Source: Alviniconcha marisindica (Eukaryota > Mollusca > Gastropoda > Provannidae). Taken from it: 64,000 bases of DNA. Location of the stretch: positions 405,001 through 469,000 of the forward strand of contig JABMCL010002281.1 in NCBI GenBank assembly GCA_018857735.1, given 5' to 3'. The position numbers and the translations under genes were made by a program. How positions within the stretch are numbered: the first letter of the stretch is position 1; the number at the start of each line of letters is the position of its first letter. The notes beneath the pieces were generated by a model. The model ran no database searches. It saw nothing but the letters and a program-made list of their open reading frames with translations, and had not been told where the DNA came from. Positions 1 through 11,112 of the stretch are shown here, one piece after another.

Positions 1-460
1 TCTTTTTCTTTTTCTTCTACTGTGTTCTGAGGTGGCTGCAATGACAGAATGCTAAAATCCAGTTATTAATTAACTTTTTTCTTCTTCGTCGTCATATGGC
101 CTGAAACGTTTTTATTTGGTCCATTGTATGTGTTTATACATTTTTCTGCAGCTTTTTGTACGGTGCATTGTGCCCTAGATCTTGCTAGGGATCATGCGCC
201 ATAGCAATGTCCATTATTATTATTATTATCTTCTTCTTCTTCTTCTTGTGATTGACAGGATGTTAAAATCTTGTTGCTGACATACTTATTTTTATTCTTA
301 AACCAGATACACACAGAGGCATTGAAACCAAATATCTGTTATTTTCTTCTTTTTCTTCTTGATCTGTATTTTCCCTGGTCTTCTTGTTCTACTTCTACCA
401 CATGAACGTGACAGTTGGTGACAGCAGCAGCATCCGTTTACTCTGCTTCTGTCACAGAGG
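1..460. other. No gene seen; short simple repeats
   Basis: It holds ATT and CTT trinucleotide runs near 210-245 and 340-360. No APMAP exon was recognised here or elsewhere before 3622. Confidence 0.6.
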
Positions 461-461
461 G

Positions 462-855
462 ACAGGAGTGGCTAAGTGGTAGACCACTGGACTCGTGACC
501 AAAAGGTTGTGGGCTCAATTCCTGGCAGAAGCAGCAGGAGAATTTTCTTCAGGGTCAACTTTCTGTGCTGACTCTTATTTCGGTATCTGTTCCACCTCCA
601 TTTTACCGCAGTAGGATGTAAAAGATCCCAAACGTTCTGCCTAAAGTGCAGGTGGCAGGTTACAGCTAAACACGCATGCACACTGCATATATATGTAAAC
701 TGGTGCAGGGTTGTATGGCGTGTACAGAATGTGCCCTGAGACGGCAGCAGTTTCATGTGGCACCAGCCATGTAACAAGCAAACAGTGCTGTGAGTACACC
801 ACTTTGGTGACTGTTCAAAAATATGCTGTGTAAATCTGCAGTCACTCATTCAAAA
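462..855 (+). mobile_element. tRNA-derived SINE-like element
   Basis: An A-box-like tggctaagtgg near 469 and a B-box-like gggctcaattcc near 511 sit about 30 bases apart, as in tRNA-derived SINE heads. The body (gtaaaagatccc, then aagtgcaggtggcaggttac and the nearby cgcatgcac motif) recurs at 12540-12785, so this is an interspersed family. Confidence 0.65.
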
Positions 856-890
856 TCACATATGACTCTAGTTCTGTGGGCCTGCACGGA

Positions 891-1667
891 AGCAGAGAAT
901 AGCGCTATGTAGTACATCATTGCCATGGTGAAGTGAATAGAATAGTGGAGAATAGTGCTATTGCAGAGAATAGTTCTATGTAGTATATCATTGCAATGGT
1001 GAAGTGAACAGAATAGTGGAGAATAGTGCTATTGCAGAGAATAGTTCTATGTAGTATATCATTGCCATGGTGAAGTGAACAGAATAGTGGAGAATAGCGC
1101 TATAGCAGAGAATAGCGCTATGTAGTATATCATTGCCATGGTGAAGTGAATAGAATAGGGAAGAATAGCGCTATAGCAAAGAATAGTGCTATGTAATATA
1201 TCACTGCCATGGTGAAGTGAATAGAATAGGGGAGAATAGCGCTATAGCAGAGAATAGCGCTATGTAGTATATCATTGCCATGGTGAAGTGAATAGAACAG
1301 CGGAGAATAGCACTACAGCAGAGAATAGCGCTATGTAGTATATCATTGCCATGGTGAAGTGAATAGAACAGCGGAGAATAGCGCTATCACAGAGAATAGT
1401 GCTATGTAGTATATCATTGCCACGGTGAAGTGAATAGAATAGGGGAGAATAGCGCTATAGCAGAGAATAGTGCTATGTAGTATATCATTGCCACGGTGAA
1501 GTGAATAGAATAGGGGCATTGCCATGGTAAAGTGAATAGAATAGCACTATGGCAGAGAATAGAGCTATGTAGTATATTATTGCCATGGTGAAGTTAACAG
1601 AATAGCGGAGAATAGTGCTATGGCAGAGAATAGCGCTATGTAGTATATCATTGCCATGGTGAAGCGC
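891..1667. repeat. 71-bp minisatellite, about 10 copies
   Basis: The unit carries tagtatatcattgccatggt and gagaatagcgctat. The spacing of two successive tagtatatc starts (981 and 1052) is 71. Confidence 0.9.
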
Positions 1668-1784
1668 TTATGGCTCATTCTGAGAGGAGGCTCTTGACAA
1701 GTGTTCCTAATTATAAACCACTTCTCATTCCAGTGACTAGCTGTCGTCCAGTTCTGAGGCAAACTCACTGATAACAATGACAGT

Positions 1785-1950
1785 AGTTCCTGGCTGGTTG
1801 GCTAACGTGCTGGACTGTCTGTCAGTCCAGTGGCCAGGGTTCCACTCCTGTGTGTCACTAGGTGAAAGGTTGTTTTTCAGTTCTGCCCATTGAGCAATTG
1901 TCCAGGCTTATCAGCACCTGTCTAGCTCGCCTTTGTATGCACAGCATGCT
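1785..1950 (+). mobile_element. Second tRNA-like SINE head (tentative)
   Basis: ggctaacgtgctgg (A-box-like) and cagggttccactcc (B-box-like) lie about 40 bases apart. The body differs from the element at 462-855. Confidence 0.4.
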
Positions 1951-1974
1951 TTAAGAATTTAAGATCATGGGATT

Positions 1975-2290
1975 TTTACACTTTAGAAAGATTATAAATT
2001 GACACTATCCACCCTAGAAAGATTATAAATTGACACTGTCCACCCTAGAAAGATTATAAATTGACACTGTCCACCCTAGAAAGATTATAAATTGACACTG
2101 TCCACCCTAAAAAGATTATAAATTGACACTATCCAACCTAGAAAGATTATAAATTGACACTGTCCACCCTAGAAAGATTATAAATTGACACTATCCACCT
2201 TAGAAAGATTATAAATTGACACTGTCCACCCTAGAAAGATTATAAATTGACACTATCCACCTTAGAAAGATTATAAATGGACACTATCCA
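1975..2290. repeat. 31-bp minisatellite, about 10 copies
   Basis: The unit contains tagaaagattataaattgac and ctgtccacc with few substitutions. Confidence 0.92.
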
Positions 2291-2335
2291 CCCCACCCAG
2301 CCTTGCCTGCAGCTGGACATAGGCTATCCAGTGAT

Positions 2336-2402
2336 CTTAGCATATGCTGTGCACACTAAGCGTATGCTGTGCACACTAAGCGTATGCTGTGCACACTAAG
2401 CC
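2336..2402. repeat. 20-bp repeat, three copies
   Basis: tatgctgtgcacactaagcg recurs three times. Confidence 0.85.
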
Positions 2403-2464
2403 CAGACAAGTGCCACTGAGTCTCCACAAGTGTTGTTGACTTGGAAGAACAGAAAAACGTGGCC

Positions 2465-3030
2465 CTTCACTCTGGTCACATCCAGGAGTCAAAGCTTTGG
2501 CTGCTGTAGTTACAGAGTACATTAACCAATGAGCCACAAACTCCCTCTTCACTGGCCTTCTCATTCTCTTCTTCTTTTTTCTTCATTTGTTTTCTTCTTC
2601 TTTTTTTGTAACCCTCGCTTGTGAATGTACTTAGGCCTTTATGCTGGCAGGAGTCAAACTTTTGGCCACTGTAGTTACAGAGTAGTGCATTAACCAATGA
2701 GCCACAAACTCCCTCTTCACTGGCCTCCACATTCTCTTCTTCTTTCTTCTTCTTCTTCTTCTTCCCCCCCCCCCCCCTTTCTTCCCCCCCCCCCTCATTT
2801 GTGAGTGTGCTTAGGCCTTTATGCTGGCAGGAGTCAAACTTTTCACCACTGGAGTTACAGAACAGTGCAATAGCCACTGGGCCACAGACTCCCTCTTTCC
2901 TCTCTTACCGGCCTTCACATTCTCTGGCTTGTGAGTGTACGTAGGCCTTTCTGCTCTGCTGGCGGAAGTCCAACTTTTGGCCAGCAGGCCACAAACTCCC
3001 TCTTTCCTCTCATACTGGGCTTCACGTTCT
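2465..3030. repeat. Long tandem repeat (about 140-180 bp), four copies; partial copy at exon A acceptor
   Basis: Each copy has gcaggagtcaaacttttggc, then gccacaaactccctctt and a CTT-rich tract. The motif ggcttgtgagtgtacttagg followed by cctttctgctg recurs at 3583-3613, directly before the exon A acceptor. Confidence 0.8.
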
Positions 3031-3206
3031 CTTCTATTGTTTCTAATTTAGTATCCATTTCTTTTTCCTTGTTGATATTGTCGTTTTTCTTAAGCTTAAT
3101 TTTATCCCTCCCCTTCCCCTGCTCTCTCTGTAAATTACCCAGGTTTTTGTGTGTTTTTTTGTTGTGTTTTTTTAGTTTTTTTAGTTTTATAGTTTTTTTG
3201 TTGTTG

Positions 3207-3210
<4 letters not shown>

Positions 3211-3262
<52 letters not shown>
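3211..3262. repeat. (GT)n microsatellite
   Basis: About 25 GT units follow a T-rich stretch. Confidence 0.95.
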
Positions 3263-3263
<1 letters not shown>

Positions 3264-3499
3264 ACTGTGTTTTAGACTTTTTTGCTCCAGTTGTTTTTCA
3301 CTGCTATTTTTTTCATTTCCATTGCAATCGCTGTCTGGTTTTATATGTGTTGTTGTTGTTATTATTATTATTATTTTATTAATTGTTGGTTTTATTTTTA
3401 CTGATGCTGTATTTGTCTATAGCCTTCTGTAATAATATTTGACTGTGAATGTCTTGGTTATTAGTAGTACTGTAGCAACGGCAGATATGTGAGTCGGCC

Positions 3500-3572
3500 T
3501 TTGTGCTAATATCTTCACCGTTGAGAAATAAAGTTAATCAATCAATCAGTCAATCAATCAATCAATCAGACA
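3500..3572 (+). mobile_element. Possible retroelement 3' tail with (ATCA)n
   Basis: agaaataaagttaatcaatc precedes repeated CAAT/ATCA units, the usual form of a short non-LTR element tail. The body is not recognised. Confidence 0.35.
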
Positions 3573-3621
3573 ATCTCTCTGGCTTGTGAGTGTACTTAGG
3601 CCTTTCTGCTGCACTGTGCAG

Positions 3622-3738
3622 GCAGCTTTGAGGCAGAGCCGACGTGCGGTCGGCCACTGGGCATGAGGCTGGACAGGGAGGGGTACCTGTTGGTGGCAGA
3701 CGCTTACCTGGGCATCTTCAGGGTCAATGTGGCCACAG
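3622..3738 (+). CDS. APMAP: APMAP-like exon A
   Basis: The acceptor is ctgcactgtgcag and the donor is cacag|gtgggt. It enters with 2 nt of a split codon and leaves 1 nt. It encodes GSFEAEPTCGRPLGMRL and continues to GIFRVNVAT, the conserved G-R-P-L-G and VADAY-x-G blade. The sequence just before the acceptor belongs to the repeat family at 2465-3030. Confidence 0.92.
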
Positions 3739-6700
3739 GTGGGTGGCACACAAAACCTGACGGATCAGCTTCTCTATCACTGTCATGCAATGCTGCATGG
3801 GGAGGGGTGGGGAGCTAGCACAACTTGCATCAACAACACGCAAGACCCGACAGATCAGCTTTACTGTCATGCAGTGCTGCATGGGGAGGGGTGGGGGGCT
3901 AGTCCAACCCAACTTGCATCAACAACACACAAGGCCTGACAGATCAGCTTTACTGTCATGCAATGCTGCATGGGGAGGGGTGGGGGGCTAGCCCAACCCA
4001 ACTTGCATCAACAACACACACGACCCGACAAATCAGTTTTCGGGGTGGGGGCCTAGCCCAGCTTGCATCAACAACACACAAGACCCGACAAATCAGTTTT
4101 CGGGGTGGGGGGCTAGCCCAACTTTCATCAACAACACACAAGACCCAACAGATCAGCCTTACTATCACACAATGCAGCATGCAGATGGGGGCAGCTAGCA
4201 CAACATGCATCAACAGCACACAAAACCTGACACATCAGCTTGAGTGTTATGTAATGCTGGGGGGTGGGGTGGGGGTGACTCTTTATGTGAGAATGACTCT
4301 TCCTAATGATTTAAATGAATGAGGCATGAAAGACACAGGATACACCTTGCAGGGGTGGCCAGGTGGGTGCAGTGTCACACAGGATGCCGTGCTTGGCAGG
4401 CAGTCAAAATGGGATGGGGCCAGTTTGATGTTCACTTTAATATATGCAGACTTTAGCTTGGACACAAGCAGTGTGCAGTCCTGTGACATGAATTGTGCAG
4501 TGTTTGAGTGTTATGCTAAAATATTCATTTCTCGGCTGATCGTATGAACTGATCCGTAGTCAGTGTTTTTCTTGCCTCATCGGATCGTACGTTCTGATAC
4601 ATATTCAGTGAGTGAATCATGTATTTCTTCATGTTCAGTCTTTGTCAAGGAAAATAAAGGATCCTTCTCTGCATGGATAACTGACATTTTTAGTCTGTTG
4701 TCAAGGAAAAATTAACTCAAAGTATACCTGCCAAAAAATTGCTCATTGTGTTACTTTTCTTGTTAAAGCTGCTCATTCTTAACCTTTTGTGCATTTTGAT
4801 CATGTTGTCAAGGTGGCTGTTTGATTGAAAGACATCAGCCAAGATGAAGTCTGGTTCTTTGGTTTGGCTGGGTCACAGGTGACGTTCACCAGCTGCTGTC
4901 ATCTCGGGACCCCCTGGCTGGCAAACGACCCAAGTTTTTGAATGACATCGAGGAAGGGGAGAATGGGACTATTTACTTCACCGACTCTAGCACACGCTGG
5001 GATCGGCGTCACAACAGATACTGTATCCTAGAGGGGGAGACATCTGGCAGGTATGAAGGTTTGCCAGTGCCATGGCCATTGTATCATAGTTGGAGACATG
5101 TCTGGCAGGTATGAAGGTTTGCCCCATCCACTGTATCCTAGAGGGAGACGACTGCTCTGTGATATTGTTGTAGCCCCTGTCCACCAGTCCTCCCTCAGCC
5201 GGTGATGGACTGCAGCATGCATTCTGCTGGCTTCTCAGGAAGCAGGGCGGTGGGGGGGAGGGGGGGGGGGGGGGGGGGGTGGGGGGGGACTTTGCTGGTA
5301 TGCACTGGTTCACCTTGCTGTGGCCTGTTATGAGTGGCTGAGTTACAAGATGGCAGTGCAAGTCTGGAACAAACTGATTAACAACTGTAGGAACTGGTTA
5401 GCAGGCTGATTAATAACTGTAGGAACTGGTTAGCAGGCTGATTAATAACTGTAGGAGCTGGTTAGCAGGCGGATTAATAACTGTAGGAACTGGTTAGCAG
5501 GCTATGTGTTGCAGCTCTTTCAGCTTACTTTGTTCTTCTAATAATAATGACCGGGGTTTCATGTCAGGCAGGTCTGAAATGGGGTGGTGGGAGTAAAAAA
5601 CATCCCAGAACAATGGTCGTATAGAGAATCTCAAACATGCACCACAGAGTAGTCAGTCAGTTAATGAAGTTATCCTTACAATCATTCAATCTTTCTTCTT
5701 TCTTTTGTCTGGGGATTGTTTTTTTTTACATTATTATTCATTTGTCATTAAATTACTAACACTCCAGTTACTTTGCTCCTTTTCAAGGTTACTGTCATAC
5801 GACCCAGAGACTTTGGTGATCCAGGAACTGGCCACTGACCTCGCCTTTGCTAATGGTCTGGCAATTTCAAGTGATAAAACCCACATTCTTGTGGTAGAAA
5901 CCATCAAAGCAAGGATCATGAGGTAAAGAAATGGGCAGACAGCATTCTGTTTCCTGAGCAGATTCAGACAACCTGGAGTAAAGGACCCGCTTAACTCAAT
6001 CCAGACAACCATTACGTTGGGGTCCACCTGACTCTATCCAGACAACCATTACGATGGGGTCCGCCTGACTCAATCCAGACAACCATTATATTGAGGTCCA
6101 CCTGACTCGGTCCAGACAACCATTACATTGGGGTCCACCTGACTCAGTCCAGACAACCATTATGTTGAGGTCTACTTGACTCAGTCCAGACAACAATTAC
6201 ATTGGGGTCCACCTGACTCCGTCCAGACAACCATTATGTTGGGGTCTGCTTGACTCAGTCCAGACAACCATTACGTTGGGGTCCACCTGATCGCAGTCTA
6301 GACAACCATTAAGTTGGGGTCCACCTGATTGTGGACTAGACAACCGTTAAGTTGGGGTCCACCTGACTCCGGCCAGACAACCATTACACTGGGGTCCACC
6401 TGACTCAGCCAAACAACCATTACATTGGGGTCCACCTGACTCCAGCCAGACAACCCCTATGTTGGGGTCCACCTGATTGCAGTCTAGACAACCTTTGAAC
6501 AAGTGCAGCTTTTCTGCCAGAGGTTTAATGAATGTCAGTTTCTGTATTGTGCTTTGTGCAATCTCATGTCAGTTGCTGTGTTGTGCTTTGTGCAGTCTCG
6601 TGTCAATTTCTATATTGTGCTTTGTGCAGTCTCGTGTCAGTTTCTGTATTGTGCTTTATGCAGTCTCGTGTCAGTTGCTGTATTGTGCTTTGTGCAGTCT

Positions 6701-9700
6701 CGTGTCGATTTCTGTATTGTGCTTTGTGCAGTCTCGTGTCAGTTTCTGTATTGTGCTTTGTGCAGTCTCGTGTCGATTTCTGTATTGTGCTTTGTGCAGT
6801 CTCATGTCAATTTCTATATTGTGCTTTGTGCAGTGTCGTGTCGATTTCTATATTGTGCTTTGTGCAGTCTCGTGTCAGTTTTTGTATTGTGCTTTGTGCA
6901 GTCTTGTGTCAGTTTCTGTATTGTGCTTTGTGCAGTCTCATGTCAGTTTCTGTATTGCACTTTGTGAAGTCGCATATCAATTTCTGTATTGCACTTTGTG
7001 CAGTCTCATGTCAATTTCTGTATTGTGCTTTGTGTGGTCTCATGTCAATTTCTGTATTGTGCTTTGTGTTGTCTCGTGTCAGTATCTGCATTGTGCTTTG
7101 TGCAGTCTTGTGTCAGTTTCTGTATTGCGCTTTGTGTAGACTCGGCACTGAATTCTTGGGACTTGTATTTCCGCTGCAAAGTATGAGCATTCACCACATT
7201 TTTTCTTGAAGCCATGTTGAAATTATTTTTAGATTATTTTCACTGAGAACAAAAGGAAATGAGAATATTATATTGTTTGTAAAGTTTTGTATATTCAAAT
7301 GGAAAATGGAAAACAAATGCCTGCTTTTTTGTGTATTTCAAAAACAACTGATGACAAGGCATAAAACAAGAATATTTATCATATGTCAACATGGAGCATG
7401 ACTCATTCCGGTTAAATGGCTTTGTTATATGCACTTTGTTCGGAATGATGGCTAAATTTGTTTGTATGACCATATCTACATCCTCACACCATGTCCACAT
7501 AGTTACAGATGCCAATTAACATGTAATACTCTGGTGATCCTACATCAAAAACCATGACTGCTATGCGTCCCCCCCCCCCCCCCCTCCATCTCTCCTCTGT
7601 CCCCACCCACTGCTGTTGTTACTGTCCCATTCCTTCTCCCCTTTTTACATGTTGTCATTACTGCTGTTGTTACTGTCCCATTCCTTCTTCCCTGTTTACA
7701 TGTTGTCTTTACTGGTGTTGTTACTGTCCCATTCCTTCTTCCCTGTTTACATGTTGTCATTACTGCTGTTGTTACTGTCCCATTCTGTTTCTTCTCTGTT
7801 TACATGTTGTCGTTACTGCTGTTGTTACTGGCCCATTCTGTTTCTTCTCTGTTTATATGTTGTCGTTACTACTGTTGTTACTGTCCCATTCTGTTTCTTC
7901 TCTGTTTACATGTCGTTACTGCTGTTGTTACTGTCCCATTCTGTTTCTTCTCTGTTTACATGTTGTCGTTACTGCTGTTGTTACTGTCCCATTCTGTTTC
8001 TTCTCTGTTTACGTGTTGTCGTTACTGCTGTTATTATTATCCCATTCCTTCTCCCCTTTTTACATGTTGTCATTGCTGCCGTTGTTACTCTCCCATCCCT
8101 TCTTCCCTTTTTACATGTTGTCATTACTGCTGTTGTTATTGTCCCATCCCTTCTTCCCTTTTTACATGTTGTCATTACTGCTGTTGTTATTGTCCCATTC
8201 CTTCTTCCATTTTTACATGTTGTCGTTACTGCTGTTGTTACTGCCCCATTCCTTCTTCCCTTTTTACATGTTGTCATTACTGCTGTTGTTATTGTCCCAT
8301 TCCTTCTTCCCTTTTTACATGTTGTTGTTACTGTCCCGTTACTGTTCGCACCATTGTACTGTCTCTACATATTAACCTTGTATTCATGTGTATGCCTGGT
8401 GTATGTATATATATACGTCTACATGCTTAAAAACTGAATTTTAAAAAAGTTATAAAAAAATGAAACGGAAAAGAAATGATAATACACTAACTTTTCTAAT
8501 ACTAAAACAAACAAAAAATTCAAAAATCAGCTCTTATCTGTCTTTGAGTGTAATCCTCGCCTTGCTCCTGAGTAGTTCTTTGTTCTTGTGTTCACAGAGT
8601 CGTGAGGTGATCAAGTTCATCCTTTTGGTTTTTCCAGGTATCATTTGACCGGTCCGAAGCAGGGAGAGATGGACATATTTGCAGAGAATCTTCCTGGGTG
8701 GCCAGACAACATCCGACGCTCGGGTCGTGGGACGTACTGGGTAGGGATGGCCAGCATACGGCGTGCAGAACAATTCTCCCTTCTGGACATGGCGTCAACC
8801 CGTCCCTGGATCAGGGCGCTCATTGCCAAGGTAATTTTTAATTCTCCCTTCTGGACATGGCATCAACCCGTCCCTGGATCAGGGCGCTCATCACCAAGGT
8901 AATTTTTAATTCTCCCTGCTGGACATGGCGTCAACCCGTCCCTGGATCAGGGCACTCATTGCCAAGGTAATTTTTAAACGACTCTCATGCTTCCACAGTT
9001 CTCTCGGCTCACTGAGCCACTGTGGACTGACCCATGGCCTACAGAGTGAAATTGGGTTGTTGTTGTTTTGGTTTGTCAGTGTTGCCAAGCACATCATTGT
9101 GGGGTATTTATTCAGAAACATTCATCCATCATTACAAAATACCTCTGGCTCACCCATTCACGCGTCTGTGTGATTTTTTTGTTTGTTTACATGTTCCTCT
9201 TGCACTATACTTTTTTCCCCTTGCTCACAGTATACACACCTTCGTTCGTAAGCTTTATCACATTTAAGTATATCAGAGCCTGAGTTGATTTTCAAGTACC
9301 ATGGGTAATGGAAGGAAGGAGTTAGTTTTAAAAAAAAAAAATACTTGGACACATTTTTGCTATTAATATAATGATTTTTGTTTGTTTGTTTAGTTTTGAT
9401 CTTCTCATAATTATGCTGTTTTCTTCCAAACAAAACAACAGCAAAAAGGAGTGAAATTGGTGTGCGCAAGCTGAGCTCCACTATAAAGAAAACATTGTTG
9501 GGTGTTTTTTCATTTAAAAGCGCCCATTGGAAATGATCGCACAAACCTTCCCCATAATCCACACTTATGTATTTACCTATATTTTTGTCTTTACGTATGT
9601 AATTGTGACACCATGCATGCATGAGTGTTTACGTATGTAATTGTGACATTCAGAATTCTTCAGTGTCAGTTCACCAAGAAAGGTTTCAAGAAAACCTAAA

Positions 9701-10328
9701 ATTTGGACACAGTGGGGTGCTACTGTTATTGTTTTTTTACTCTAGATAATCCTCACTTGTGAGCAAGAAGCCACCATCATGTTGGATCATTTGCACTGAC
9801 AAACACAATGGTTGGATGTGACACAGATTCTTCTTGTATTGATCTGCCATTAAGAAGTGAAGTTGTTTAAGTGATTACTTCAATCAGCAGTGTTTTTGTG
9901 TATCACCTTCACCTTTGGCACTCAAAATTTGCATTTGAGCACATCTAGTTCCCTTTCATGTGCTTGTCTGGATCACAAATTGCCGTACCCGTGTCAACAC
10001 AAATTTCAGTGGATTGGTCCAGCTTCTGATGGAATGAAAGCCTGCCAAAATCTGTGATTGTTTAGTATTGGAACTCTGTGTGGTTGGGGGGAGTGCATGT
10101 GTCTGTGTTTTTATAAGAATTGCTTGCTCAGAAGGGTTCTGTCTGGGTGAGAGAGAGCGAGAACAAAATCTGTGACAAAATCATGTTTGTCTGACCACGT
10201 TAGTTCTTCAAGCTAGAGATTTTTGAAGGGGTGGTGCCTGCCTGTTTTCAGCTGGTGTCACAAGAGAGTGCATGCCTCTGTGTGTTTTTCATAAGATTGC
10301 TCAAAGGGGTTCCATCTGAGAGAGAGAG

Positions 10329-10364
<36 letters not shown>

Positions 10365-11112
10365 TGAATGAATAAACTTTATTTTATGAGGGTAGTGGAG
10401 TAGACACAGGGTCTTTTAACATCCAGCCCTCGCCCATGAGGGACTAATTCTAAGAAAGAGAGAGAGAGAAGAAGAAGAAAAAGAAAAAAACTGTGAGAAA
10501 ATCATGTGTCTGTTTTTCTTACCACGTTAGTTCATCAAGCTAGAAATCCTGAAGGGGTGGGTGCCTGCCTGTTTTCAGCTGGCATCACAAGAGAGTGCAT
10601 GCGTCTGTTTTTTTCTCCATAAGATTGCTCAGAAGGGTTCCATCTGAGAGAGAGAGAGAGGGAGAGAGAGAGATAGAGAGAGGGAGGGAGAGAGAGAGAT
10701 AGGGAGGGAGGGAGAGAGAGAGACAGAGAGAGGGAGAGAGAGGGAGGGAGGGAGAGATAGAGAGGGAGGGAGAGAGAGAGAGAGGGAGGGAGGGAGAGGA
10801 GAGAAAAAGAAGAAACTGTGATAAAATCATGTGTGTGTTTTTCTGACCACGTTAGTTCATCAAGCTAGAGATCCTGACGGGTGGGTGCCTGCCTGTTTTC
10901 AGCTGGTGTCACAAGAGGCCATGGTGTCCATGATCCCCAAGCACGGACTCCTCCTGGAGCTCGACAAAGATGGCAAAGTTATACGCACCTTGCACGACCC
11001 CACCGGCAAGCAAGTGCCAGCCATCAGCGAGGCGGAAGAGAAAAATGGAGTTCTCTACCTTGGCTCCTATTACCTCCCTTACTTAAGCAGAGTGTATCTT
11101 GAAAGGAAGTGA
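3622..11112 (+). CDS. APMAP: APMAP-like (strictosidine synthase-like propeller) gene, C-terminal five exons
   Basis: Five exons (3622-3738, 4879-5050, 5788-5922, 8638-8830, 10903-11112) join in frame with GT/AG borders and give about 274 residues ending in TGA. Seen in order: CGRPLGMRLD and LLVADAYLGIF, FLNDIEEGENGTIYFTDSS, FANGLAISSDKTHILVVET, ENLPGWPDNIR with GTYWVGMASIR, then the closing HDPTGKQ and LYLGSYYLPYLSRVYL. This is the APMAP order of propeller blades. Vertebrate APMAP is about 415 residues, so the membrane anchor and first blades are missing here. Family knowledge: a type II membrane glycoprotein with arylesterase-like activity; insect hemomucin is related. The gene is convergent with the MRCK gene. 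The introns are almost wholly tandem repeats, several touching the splice sites. Family assignment is strong; the enzymatic role in this animal is inference. Confidence 0.93.
3739..4240. repeat. Tandem array starting at the exon A donor
   Basis: Copies of a unit with gcatcaacaacacacaagac, then cagatcagctttactgtcatg and a G-rich block. Later copies are shortened by loss of the ctgtcatgcaatgctgc part. Confidence 0.85.
4879..5050 (+). CDS. APMAP: APMAP-like exon B
   Basis: The acceptor is ggtcacag and the donor is ggcag|gtatga. It encodes DVHQLLSSRDPLAGKR and then FLNDIEEGENGTIYFTDSS followed by RWDRRHNRY. The FVND and YFTDSS strands are hallmarks of this propeller family. It leaves 2 nt (AG) for the next exon. 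The exon end and donor are duplicated 58 bp downstream. Confidence 0.93.
5016..5155. repeat. 58-bp duplication of exon B end plus donor
   Basis: The exon end tctggcag|gtatgaagg (donor 5051) recurs with its donor at 5109. A third partial copy of the exon text follows from 5133. Confidence 0.85.
5247..5288. repeat. Poly-G tract
   Basis: Nearly 40 G with a few interruptions; prone to sequencing-length error. Confidence 0.9.
5365..5505. repeat. 32-bp minisatellite, four copies
   Basis: The unit contains attaataactgtaggaactg and gttagcaggctg. Confidence 0.9.
5788..5922 (+). CDS. APMAP: APMAP-like exon C
   Basis: The acceptor is cttttcaag and the donor is catgag|gtaaag. It encodes RLLSYDPETLVIQELATD, then LAFANGLAISSD and ILVVETIKARIMR. 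The F-x-N-G-[VL] motif and VVET strand match APMAP. Both junctions split an arginine codon (AG|G). Confidence 0.93.
5960..6490. repeat. 37-bp minisatellite, about 14 copies
   Basis: The unit contains ccagacaaccattacgttgg and ggtccacctgact; it fills the intron just after exon C. Confidence 0.92.
6530..7150. repeat. 34-bp minisatellite, about 18 copies
   Basis: The unit contains tgtcagtttctgtattgtgc and tttgtgcagtctcg. Long frames are open only because the unit lacks stops; they are not genes. Confidence 0.93.
7600..8345. repeat. 51-bp minisatellite, about 14 copies
   Basis: The unit contains tgctgttgttactgtcccat and ctttttacatgttgtc. Pyrimidine-rich on the + strand. A C-run at 7569-7584 precedes it. 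Confidence 0.92.
8638..8830 (+). CDS. APMAP: APMAP-like exon D
   Basis: The acceptor is tttttccag and the donor is gccaag|gtaatt. It encodes YHLTGPKQGEMDIFAENLPG and then WPDNIRRSGRGTYWVGMASI, followed by FSLLDMASTRPWIRAL. It ends in phase 0. The last 58 bases and the donor are followed by two further tandem copies (period 68), each with an intact GTAATT donor. Confidence 0.94.
8772..8970. repeat. 68-bp tandem triplication of exon D end plus donor
   Basis: The exon text from ttctcccttctggacatggc to the donor aag|gtaatt is present three times, with donors at 8831, 8899 and 8967. Confidence 0.95.
10085..10910. repeat. About 325-bp tandem triplication ending at exon E acceptor
   Basis: Each unit runs from a gtgcatg-tctgtg motif through an AG-rich tract to gtgcctgcctgttttcag and the first exon bases. 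AG dinucleotides fall at 10250-10251, 10577-10578 and 10901-10902. Confidence 0.88.
10358..10455. mobile_element. Possible short retroelement insertion in an AG tract
   Basis: (GAAT)n followed by aaactttattttatgagggt interrupts the AG run in one repeat copy only, which suggests insertion after duplication. Confidence 0.4.
10903..11112 (+). CDS. APMAP: APMAP-like exon E (terminal)
   Basis: The acceptor is gcctgttttcag. It encodes LVSQEAMVSMIPKHGLLLEL, then DKDGKVIRTLHDPTGKQ and YLGSYYLPYLSRVYLERK, then TGA at 11110-11112. The frame joins exon D in phase 0. The acceptor and the first ~13 exon bases occur twice more upstream, at about 10250 and 10577. Confidence 0.94.
   Translation: MVSQEAMVSMIPKHGLLLELDKDGKVIRTLHDPTGKQVPAISEAEEKNGVLYLGSYYLPYLSRVYLERK

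Noticed and set aside
6477..7209. Cys/Val-rich open frames of 220-225 codons
   Set aside because: They run in three frames through a 34-bp minisatellite; no initiation context, homology or non-repeat sequence.
7554..8437. Cys/Leu-rich frames of about 270 codons
   Set aside because: Artefact of the 51-bp array in the APMAP intron.
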